From assembly GCA_002786065.1 (NCBI GenBank), contig NHNY01000012.1, forward strand, positions 124,001 to 188,000: 64,000 nucleotides of DNA, read 5' to 3'. The stretch's first letter is position 1. Every line of letters begins with the position of its first letter. The notes below the pieces were generated by a model. That model saw only the letters and a program-made list of their open reading frames with translations. It did not search any database and was not told where the DNA came from. The translations under genes and the position numbers were made by a program. Below are positions 55,705-64,000 of the stretch, in pieces. This stretch comes from Microcyclospora pomicola. Its lineage: Eukaryota > Ascomycota > Dothideomycetes > Capnodiales.

Positions 55705-56306
55705 TCATTGATCGGTCTGGCCCATTGCTAGCTTCTGCAGAGCCTCGCCGTCAACCCTCAAACCCACCCAATCCACCTGCTCCTTCGCCCCAAGCCCGCG
55801 GTAGAACTTCAAGCTCGGCTCGTTCCACTTCAGACAGCACCACTCCAATCTTGCGCCATCCATGGCTACGACCTCCTTCGCCAGAGCCTGGATCAAGTCT
55901 TTGCCGTAGCCGCGCTTCCGGTATTGCGGCCTCACGTATAGGTCCTCGAGGTAGATACCAGGTCTGGCGCGCCAAGTGCTGTAGTTGTTGAAGTAGAGCG
56001 CCATGCCCGCGACGGCATTGGGAGCGTCTCCGGGATGTGAAGGAGTGGCGGGCAGACGGAGGATGAGCGTCTTTGCGAAGCCGGGGCTGGATGTGTCCGT
56101 CGAGTCCGCGAAGGTGAGAGTGCGGCCGAGGGACTCTTCCGTGGCTTCGACGGATGTGGATGCATGTTCATAGTCCGCAAGCTCCTTGATCATGGCGAGG
56201 ATCTCAGGGACATCTTTAGGCCGGTCAGCAAGTATCGGGAGTGTGAAACAATAAGAGACATACCTCCGCGGACGGCGTGCGTAATCGATGGTTGCGAACT
56301 AGCCAT
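55705..56306 (-). CDS. GNAT-family N-acetyltransferase (diamine acetyltransferase-like)
   Basis: Exons 56306-56264 and 56213-55705 with a 50-bp intron give 183 aa. The start is MASSQPSITHAVRGDVPEIL and runs into AMIKELADYEHA, the usual opening of spermidine/diamine acetyltransferase-like proteins. Motif A for acetyl-CoA binding is IYLEDLYVRPQYRKRGYGKDL, with the Q/R-x-x-G-x-G/A pyrophosphate loop as RKRGYG. Motif B appears as LEWCCLKWNEPSLKFYRGLGA. The fold is complete and the length usual. The acceptor is a polyamine, thialysine or similar amine; this cannot be settled from sequence. No oddity. Confidence 0.92.
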
Positions 56307-56517
56307 TCTATGATATTTCAGGAGATAGGTAGGTGTGTTTTGCTGCTTCTGATATTTTGTAGAAAGACCGCCAATGGAATCGATTCGATGATGTGATGTA
56401 GTTCAACCGAAGCTGGTGCGAATTTGGCAACGCCACACGCCCTGCGGCGGAAAGTGTTCCGGCCATTGTGTCAAGAGCACTGCAGCCAGGGAAACAGCAT
56501 TTCTGGTACAGATCTCT

Positions 56518-57744
56518 TCACCCCGGAATTGCTACACTGTGAGATATTGTTTTCCGTGGTCCGTCCGCTTTATACTGCAGCCTGTGTAGAGCATGCGATC
56601 CCCAAGTGACCTTCCACTCCTGCTGTGCTGCATCCCAGTCCAGCCTTGGGCACTGCTCGAAGACTTGCGACCATAGTCTCCGCATAGAACGAGATGTCAG
56701 TGTCCTGGCTTGACGGTTGGAGAAAGCACGAGTGGAATCGATACGTGAGCTCTTCAGCTGCATATCCAAGGCACTTCGTTTCGTGGGCTGGATAGCTTTA
56801 CGCCTTCGAGGTAGCTCCTCTTTTGTCCTGCCCGCCGCGAGATCGTACAAGCGATCCCACTCTGGTCCCGGTAGTGGCGGATTGACCTTGTCCAAGAATG
56901 AGGCATACCACTCTCTCGTCAGGTTCTTCACTCTGACTTGTGGCATTGGCCTGAGCCAGGTGTTGAGTTCTGGGATGATGGGTTCCATTCTCCGCAGATT
57001 TGGACGACTCGAGTGCGCGATGGGAAATCTGATTTGCGACTCCATGAGTGCTCTCAGAGGCGGAGATATGACAGGCATGTAGGGGTTGGGCTTTGGTGCT
57101 GAGCCATTGCGTGCGGAGATCTTTGTGGATACGGCTCCAGGTACAAGACTCTGTTCAGCTGCTCTACCCACAGTCACATCCTCGCTCTCAATCGTATCTC
57201 TGGCATCATCTAGAGTCTCTGCGCCCGACTCATGTTCCCCTTCAAAGAGCTGTGTCACGAGCTGCCTCCTCCGTCTACCAGTCCTCCCATAAGCCTGGAA
57301 CAGTATTACGCGTAGAGCTTGCAATTCTCCTTCTCCTGCTCGCCTCAACTTGTTGAGAGCTCTTTGGGCATCGCGTAGTTTGGCAGCTAGTCTGTTCACC
57401 AGCTCCGGATCCGTAGTATGCTGCCCAGTTTTGCGGTCGTAGTCCCGAAATCTGCGGATGGCATAGCTTTGGTGGTATCTTCTTGCGTGCGAATCAGGCA
57501 GGTAGGTACATTCGCGAAGGATTGCACGGAGGAGATGACGACCTTTCGTCCGGTCGAGCGATTCGCTATCGTGTTCTGCAAGTGATTGCTCGCTGATGTT
57601 TGGTCGAGGAGACCTCTCGACAGGCCTCGTAGACGACGGCCCAGAGACTGGGAGGAGAGTTGTGTGCGTTCGAAGATGTAATGTCCTGTTGACTGCTCTC
57701 GAGCTCCTGGGTATAACGCAATTGCTGGTCAGTCTCTTTGACAT
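56518..57744 (-). CDS. LYR-motif protein, fungal Cup1-like
   Basis: Single exon, 408 aa, from the ATG at 57744. Residues about 65-145 resemble the LYR-type helical domain of fungal Cup1-like proteins: RHLLRAILRECTYLPD, ARRYHQSYAIRRFRDYDR, then LAAKLRDAQRALNKLRRAGEGE. The first 60 residues are basic and Ser/Thr-rich and may be a mitochondrial presequence. A C-terminal part with ISPPLRALMESQIRFP and WDRLYDLAAG blocks also looks conserved. LYR proteins bind acyl-carrier protein and serve mitochondrial assembly; the role of the Cup1-like branch is poorly known. My recognition of the branch is from memory, so the name is tentative. Confidence 0.72.
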   Translation of the reverse strand: MSKRLTSNCVIPRSSRAVNRTLHLRTHTTLLPVSGPSSTRPVERSPRPNISEQSLAEHDSESLDRTKGRHLLRAILRECTYLPDSHARRYHQSYAIRRFRDYDRKTGQHTTDPELVNRLAAKLRDAQRALNKLRRAGEGELQALRVILFQAYGRTGRRRRQLVTQLFEGEHESGAETLDDARDTIESEDVTVGRAAEQSLVPGAVSTKISARNGSAPKPNPYMPVISPPLRALMESQIRFPIAHSSRPNLRRMEPIIPELNTWLRPMPQVRVKNLTREWYASFLDKVNPPLPGPEWDRLYDLAAGRTKEELPRRRKAIQPTKRSALDMQLKSSRIDSTRAFSNRQARTLTSRSMRRLWSQVFEQCPRLDWDAAQQEWKVTWGSHALHRLQYKADGPRKTISHSVAIPG

Positions 57745-58925
57745 AGCGTCCAGTATTTCACGCGCTTGTCAACACAAAATCATGCCACGATACACGCGAG
57801 AAGAAGCGCGGGTCTTCCGCGCACTCAACTTCAACTTCGTAGATACATCATCGGTGCAGTATAAGGTATTTACTTTCTCATCTCAATCACTACAATTCGA
57901 GGGTCGTCATGAAGAGTCCGATCTCCATGTAGGTGAACAATTGCTCACGAAAATCTTGTTGTTAACCCAACATATATTGTAACGTGACATCGAGATACTC
58001 TTGACCGCGCGCTCAGCCTACCATACAAGTACACTCCTTAATCCAGAATTTGTGGTCATCTGCTTTACTAGATTGTCTGCGGTGTTGGAGATGGTCAATT
58101 GACTTGGAACTCGAAGAGATGAGATGTTGATATCAATGACGAGCCTGGCTATTGCTGGCACCTGAGGTGATTACAAGTATCCCCGACTGCCACTCTTCTG
58201 TTCTCGGAATCAGCGCGAAGATAAGGTATGCATGATGATCGAGAGTATGGCGATTCAACAATATGCTGTGTCATCGGTGCCGATAGGTAACATCGCACGA
58301 CGCACCATTCACAATGATGGCAATAATGCAGCATGCCAACCCCTTCCACTCACACCCGCCGAGTACCAGGCCTTCATGATATATAACGTGTGTACAAGTA
58401 CACCTCACAACAGCACACATGCACATCTCCCGACTGTATATACCAATCAAATGGAAGCGCCGACGTTTCGTGAACTACAGCGATGTACGACATTTCCAGG
58501 ATGCTGAAACACTCGACACCGGCGACAACGCAGCGTCCCGCCCTGGAATACTGCGCCACGACGAATCTGGTCGCGGGCGGAGCGGTGAATGTGCTTGCAG
58601 GGCAATACTCCGGTGGACGATGTTGAAGCAAACAGCTGGAATGTAGCAAACAAGGCGTTGATGCTTCTTGCGGCGACAGCAACACGAGGCTGTGGTGTGG
58701 GGAAGCTGTGCTTTGTTGGCCGTCGTGCTCCTCAAGCTGCTCGAGCTATAAGTACTTGGCCCCATTGCCCACACTCTATCAACAGCCTCACTCACACACC
58801 TTCGTACTGTATTGACACACATTACTGCATCAGCTATCCTTCGCTCTGGAATTGCTATCGCTTTCATCTTCCACTCTCAACATCACTCAACCTGGCACGC
58901 CTAGCGTCCTACCCAAACCACCACA
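57745..58925. other. Divergent region between Cup1-like gene and Argonaute
   Basis: A small plus frame from ATG 57781 (MPRYTREEARVFRALNF, 67 codons to 57982) might be the first exon of a small gene, as a GTATTT donor follows TATAAG, but no second exon was found. Other frames are short. The Argonaute promoter occupies the right end. Confidence 0.4.
58747..58754 (+). promoter_or_regulatory. Candidate TATA box for Argonaute
   Basis: TATAAGTA about 170 bp upstream of the Argonaute ATG, followed by a pyrimidine- and AC-rich leader typical of fungal 5' UTRs. Position fits a leader of about 140 bp. Untested. Confidence 0.35.
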
Positions 58926-61900
58926 ATGGCTGATCGCGGCGGTGGTCGTGGAGGTTATGGCAAAGGCGGCTATCAGCAGGGCATACCGCAGCGTCCCAGA
59001 GGTAAGTGCAGGAGAAGAGAGGTTTGATATGTACATGCTGAGCTCGAGCTGACACGCACATTCAGGCGGCGCAGGCGGCGGTCAGGGCAGAGGTGGTGGT
59101 CGAGGAGGTTTCGACAACAACAGAGGCGGCAACCGCGGCGGCGGCGGGTATAGAGGTGGTCGAGGAGACTTTGGCGGGCCAAGTGCTCCCATCACGGCTT
59201 TCGCGTACGTGTTTGTTCATGATTGGCTTCGGACCACAAGCGCTGACTTCGAGGCAGGCCTGATTATCGTCCAGTGAGGGACACTGCAGCGATAGCGCGA
59301 GAAGATGCCCTTCTCAAGCAGCACGGCAAGGACCAGGCTGTCGTGCTGCCGCGTCGACCAGCATACGGCAAACAGGGCCAGGAAGTGGACCTCTTCACCA
59401 ACCACTTTGCTTTGGTGGGCCAAAATGACCTGACGCTCTTTCGATACGCCATCACCGTCAAACGAGACGGGAAAGAAGCCCCCAAAGGCATTGCCAAGCG
59501 GGTCATTCAGCTACTGATCGGAGATCACCTCCGAGAGCGAAAGGTTGATGCGGTCAGCGACCATCGAGCCACTCTGATCACTCGACAGCGCCTCGAGGAT
59601 GATGTGACCATCGACGTGCTCTACCGGGCCGAGGAGCAGACGCAACCTGATGATGACGATCCGACGTACCAAGTCAAGCTTGAGATTTCTGGAACATTGA
59701 ACATGTCCGAGCTAGTCGACGCCACCACCTCGACGTCCGCCGCCACACACCTGAGCAGAAGTCAAGAGCTCTTACAGGCGTTGAATATCATCGTTGGTCA
59801 TGCTTCCAAAAACGATCCCAGTGTCGTTACCATCGGCCGGAATAGCCGCGTGACGACCGCGAACGATCAGCCTCGACTTCCACTCATGGGTGGTCTGGAA
59901 GCTCTACGTGCATTCGTGTTCAGCGCCAGGGCCGCGACCGAGCGGGTGCTTATCAACGTCCAGGTCAAGAATCTGCCGTTCTTGACTGTCGTACCTTTGG
60001 TCAAGCTGGTAGCTGACTACAAGAGCAATGGAGGTACTATCCAAGCGCTAAGTTCGTTTCTTCGGCTCGTGTCTGTCCTGGTGACGCATATCAAGCGCCA
60101 GGGGAAGAATGGCAAGAACATCCCCCGGTACAAGACATTGTTTGGTCTCGCACACCCCCGCGATGGTAAAAGCATGGATCACCCACCCATCGTCGAGTCA
60201 GAAGGCGCTGGTCCAAAGGGGGTTCAGTTCTGGCTCGACGACTCCACGCCTGCCGCGGGTCCAAACGAGAGCAAGGGGAAGAAGGGTAAGAAGGGCAAGG
60301 CCCCGACTGTGCCGGCCGCTGGTCGCTATGTCACCGTCTACGACTTCTTCCGCACACGTAAGTCCTATCCATACATATGTTGTGCATGACTGACAGGTAG
60401 ATACAGGATACAACTGCACCACAGACCCGACGCTACCTGTTGTCAACGTCGGTAACCCAGCCAACCCCTCATACTTGCCAATGGAAGTGTGTGACGTCCG
60501 GCCTGGTCAGGTGGCCCGAGGCAAGATCACCGCCGACCAGACTGCCAGGATGATCAAATTTGCCGTTCGTCAGCCATCGGCTAACGCAGAGTCGATCACC
60601 ACTGTCGGCCTGAATCTCCTCCGATTAGAGCGAAGTGATCTGGTAAGTAAGCACTTGACTATTCAATGCATTCAAGCTGACCATGATCACAGCCTGCTTT
60701 TGGCCTTCAGATACAGCCACAACTGCTTGTTGTACCAGGACGCACTTTGCCTCCTGTTCAGATTACGTATGCTCAGAGCAACACAGCCGTTGCTCTTAAC
60801 GCACGTTGGGATTTGCGAAACAGGCGTCTCCTCCAACCAAGTATCATGAACAATTGGGCATGCTTGTACATCAACCACGGAAACAAATCTTGGAATTCTT
60901 CACAGGATTTGGCGACTTGCCTCGCTGGCTTCGCCAAAGGCCTCAAAGCACTCGGTATTCAGTGCAATACGGTACCTCAACCCGGATTGTTGGTGGTTGA
61001 TCGGGCAAATCCTGCCCCAGCTATTCAAACAGAGATTCGACGAATCGCGGCAGGAAGACCAAGCTTGCTGCTGGTCATTGTCCCAGCAACGAACAACACC
61101 GGCATTTACAACGCTGTCAAATACAGCTGCGATGTCTTGGAAGGTGTGCTTTGCCAATGTGTTGTTGACAGCAAACTAGTCAAGCAGCAGGCTCAATACA
61201 TTGCGAATGTCGGCCTCAAAATCAACCTTAAGCTAGGTGGTCGGAATCACTCGATCCCGCCCGCCAATTTTGGTGCTATCGTGCCTAGCAACACGATGTT
61301 TGTTGGCCTCGATGTCACGCATCCATCTCCCGGCTCTACATCTACAGCGCCGAGTGTTGCCAGCATTGTCTCGTCCATCGACGACACATTGAGTCAATGG
61401 CCAGCAGCGATCCGAATCCAAGAAGCGAAGAAGGAGATGATCACCGATCTGACCGACCTCTTCCAGGGACAGTTAAAGCTCTGGCAATCCAGAAACAGAT
61501 CGTTGCCAAACAACATCGTCCTCTACCGTGACGGAGTTTCTGAGGGACAATATCAGACTGTGCTGGATGAAGAGCTCCCAGCCATCAAGAAAGCATGCGC
61601 CGGTCTGTACTCGCCAGCGCAGACCAAACAGAATGTACCAGGGGTTTCGATCATCATCGTGGGCAAGCGACACCACACACGGTTCTACCCGACTAAGAAC
61701 GACGACACAGATGGTAGGACCGGCAATGCGAAAAACGGCCTCGTGGTGGATCGTGGAGTGACCAACTTCTGCAACTGGGACTTTTTCCTCCAGGCTCACA
61801 CGGCCTTGCACGGCACCGCGAAGCCTGCGCATTACTACGTCATCTACGATGAGGTGATCAGGAAGGCGGTTCCGGCCAACTCGGGTTTGACCCCCGCCGA

Positions 61901-62153
61901 CGTATTGGAGAGACTGACCCACGGAATGTGCTACTTGTTCGGTCGCGCCACCACCGCCGTCAGCATCTGTCCCCCGGCATACTACGCCGATCTCGTGTGT
62001 GAGCGAGCCCGCTGCTATCTTTCCGAGCACTACGCCCCAGCGGCCAAGGGGACAGCAGCCAGTGGGACGACTAAGGAGGAGGGCGCGACTGCTCTTGCCG
62101 CGCAACAGGTGGTGCTGAACGAGGCTATCAAGAACCGGATGTTTTACATCTGA
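58926..62153 (+). CDS. ago1: Argonaute (RNA-silencing slicer, QDE-2 type)
   Basis: Five exons, 58926-59001, 59066-59204, 59258-60357, 60407-60642 and 60693-62153, with introns of 49-64 bp; all phases agree and give 1003 aa. The N-terminus is an RGG/Gly-rich tail of about 70 residues. N, linker, PAZ (VYDFFRTRYN, YLPMEVCDVRPGQ), MID (LLVVPGRTLPPVQITY; QAQYIANVGLKINLKLGG) and PIWI domains follow. The catalytic tetrad is complete in DEDD form: Asp724 (VGLDVTHPSPG), Glu765 (EAKKEMI), Asp797 (YRDGVSEGQ) and Asp950 (PPAYYADL). KRHHTRFYP is also present. It should load small RNAs made by Dicer and cleave target RNA in quelling-type defence. An LKxxGKKGKKGK basic insert lies before PAZ. Confidence 0.96.
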
Positions 62154-62836
62154 GCACCAAGCGCATTCGGTCTGGGCCTAGCTTGCCTGCCTGTTCACAA
62201 GGCTGATTGCATTCCATTTCCCTGCTTGCTTGATTTTCTGCTTGTATGCCTGGAAAGGGAGTTTGGGTTTGAGTTGGCGAGAAGAGAATGACCTTCACTT
62301 GGGTTCAATGATGTGGTTGACGGCGAACTGGCGAATGGTTCAAGATCTGGATGACTCGAGGTTCCGCGGAAATGGAATCAACGACTTCAACGTTCTGAAG
62401 CAATCCTTTGATGTACTTTAGCCATGGCGAAAGTGACTTGTGCACAATCATCAAGGTGCGAGTGTCGGTAATGGCGCTTGGATAACAGACTGAAAGTCTT
62501 TCATTTCATAGCGAGTCGTACGTTACATTCCAAGATATATGCAATTGACGGTCAACACTGTGCGATATGTGCGCCTGTTATAGATCATGCAGTCCGGACA
62601 GAAATTCCTATATGTCCCTTACATCTCGTGTCACGTAGTTCGCACTCGGCAGTGCACGGGCCATGGCCATCCTCGAATATCGCGTCCTCACGCGTCACCT
62701 TCGTGTGCCTCCCAAATTGAATGCTTGAGCGCTGACATACCACCACCGCCGCAGATCATTCCACGGCCGCGGTGTCGTATGCGAGAGACCAGCACTCACC
62801 ACTGAGACAACATCACCACCGCCGCCTGCCTACCGG
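62154..62836. other. Intergenic between Argonaute and Mbp1-like gene
   Basis: 3' flank of Argonaute and promoter of the APSES gene. Short frames only; nothing further seen. Confidence 0.5.
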
Positions 62837-64000
62837 ATGGCAGCGACCGTCGCCGCCATGCCCCCCACCCCTCAGCAGTCTTTCACGCATATGGCACCGG
62901 CCGGTTCACCTCCCGGCGGTCTACCGTATGGCCATGCATATAGCATGTCTTTCGACGGCCAGCCGAGTCCGATGCACCAGCAACATCAGCAGCCGCAACC
63001 ACAACAGCAACAACAGCAGCAGCAGCCAGCATATAGTCAGAGTTTCCCCAATGGCCCCATCTCGAATCCTGGATATGCCCGCAGCTTTGGCGCAAGGACT
63101 GGATACAGCGAGAAACCGCAGATATATACTGTATGTGGTGGATTGGGGGATGTTCCTGCAGACGAAGTACTGACAAACTAACAGGCGGTCTACTCCGGAG
63201 TATCTGTTTATGAAATGGAAGTGCAGGGCATTGCCTGTATGCGCCGAAGAAGCGACGGCTGGCTCAACGCAACGCAGATCTTGAAGGTCGCTGGAGTGGA
63301 CAAGGGCAAGCGAACGAAAGTGCTGGAGAAGGAGATACTGACTGGCGAACATGAGAAGGTTCAGGGCGGGTATGGCAAATACCAGGGTACTTGGATCAGT
63401 TATCGCCGAGGTCGTGAGTTCTGTCGACAGTATGGCGTGGAAGACATTCTACGACCTCTCCTGGACTACGATGTGAGCTCGGACGGCTCAGGAGGACAAG
63501 GGCAAGACACTCCTACCAAAGAACAAGCCATGGCAGCCAACCGCAAGCGATTCTACAACACTGCTGTCGACCAGCAGCGTCCTACGGGTGGACCAATGAC
63601 GAACGGGACGTTCTTCCAGAACATCTCGTCCACGACATCTGTAGCTCTTGCTGCAATGAACAAGGCCGCTCGATTGAACTCGCCCGCGCCTCGACCGAAC
63701 AATATGCGACAACATTCACAACAAGATGTTTATCCTGGAGGAAGTCAGCAGAGCATGGTCTCAGAGGGCAGCTTTAATATGGATGCCAAATATGATTCTG
63801 GGTATAGTACACAGCCTAATGGTGAACCGCCGAGGAAGCGTATGCGAGCCGATAGCCAGGAGGGCATGGCTCCACCAGGTCTACCAATGGACGTTTCGAT
63901 GCAGTCAGCCACACCTACAGAACCTAACGAGAGCTTCATATACAACGCAAGTATGACACAGGAGTACGTCAATGGGGCTGGCGAGTCGAGCTCATTGGCA
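62837..64000 (+). CDS. mbp1: APSES cell-cycle transcription factor, Mbp1-like (3' partial)
   Basis: Exon 1 62837-63130 and exon 2 from 63185 (54-bp intron, branch CTAACAG region) to the window end, 370 codons so far, still open. The KilA-N/APSES DNA-binding domain starts at the splice: IYT-AVYSGVSVYEMEVQGIACM, then RRRSDGWLNATQILKVAGVDKGKR and GGYGKYQGTWISYRRGREFCRQYGVEDILRPLLDYD. These blocks mark the Mbp1/Res branch of MBF, not StuA, and it would bind MCB-like ACGCGT boxes at G1/S genes. A Gln-rich stretch lies in exon 1. After the domain comes a basic, probably nuclear-localisation segment (PPRKRMRAD). Ankyrin repeats are expected beyond the window. The start is the first ATG in frame; an upstream exon cannot be ruled out. 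Confidence 0.93.
62980..63027 (+). repeat. CAG/CAA glutamine-coding repeat in Mbp1-like gene
   Basis: Mixed CAG, CAA and CCG/CCA codons coding a Gln/Pro-rich run ending in eight Gln. Interspersed codons suggest slow slippage. Confidence 0.75.

Noticed and set aside
1-64000. tRNA, rRNA, CRISPR arrays, bacterial operons
   Set aside because: No B-box-like GGTTCGAATC with cloverleaf partners, no rRNA sequence and no spaced direct repeats were seen; the gene style is eukaryotic.

Overview
The window is nuclear DNA of a filamentous ascomycete. Genes are dense and lie on both strands. Introns are short (about 49-80 bp) with GTRNGT donors, CTRAC-like branch sites and YAG acceptors. Single-copy eukaryotic genes sit beside fungus-specific families: a HET-domain protein, APSES factor, F-box-like families, LYR/Cup1-like protein and berberine-bridge-like oxidase. 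The gene content and a RIP-mutated transposon point to Pezizomycotina. Dothideomycetes (Capnodiales/Mycosphaerellales type) is my best guess, but this rests on general protein flavour and not on a search.

Layout. 0.2-4.0 kb: arylamine N-acetyltransferase and a secreted FAD oxidase, both minus. 4.9-9.0 kb: mismatch-repair endonuclease pms1, divergent from a mitochondrial rhodanese. 11-17 kb: SNARE bos1, two membrane-anchored proteins of unknown function and an F-box-like protein. 18.0-21.3 kb: a 3.3-kb Tc1/mariner-type DNA transposon with long inverted repeats and two convergent degraded ORFs, ending 175 bp before the P5A-ATPase gene spf1 (21.5-25.5 kb). 26-28.6 kb: cullin-1. 29.5-31.6 kb: mia40 and thiamine pyrophosphokinase sharing a 318-bp divergent promoter. 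32.7-35.6 kb: karyopherin kap104. 36.7-38.4 kb: an Ssh4-type SPRY/PPxY Rsp5 adaptor. 39.2-42.0 kb: a tandem pair of F-box-like paralogues with the same exon plan. 44.3-49.6 kb: a membrane-anchored tandem-UIM protein, a Mak32-like PfkB kinase and a RING-H2 E3 ligase. 50.6-57.7 kb: srv2/CAP, a HET-domain gene, a BTB gene with an in-frame stop, a GNAT acetyltransferase and a Cup1-like LYR protein. 58.9-64 kb: an Argonaute with a complete DEDD slicer tetrad, then the 5' part of an Mbp1-like APSES cell-cycle factor that runs off the window.

There is no operon structure. Two themes recur. One is ubiquitin biology: cullin-1, Ssh4-like adaptor, RING-H2 ligase, tandem-UIM protein, BTB and F-box-like proteins. 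The other is genome defence: a transposon apparently inactivated by C-to-T mutation, and an apparently catalytic Argonaute. Most multi-exon models were built by joining donor/acceptor pairs that keep the reading frame and restore family sequence. I made no database search. No tRNA, rRNA or CRISPR was seen.
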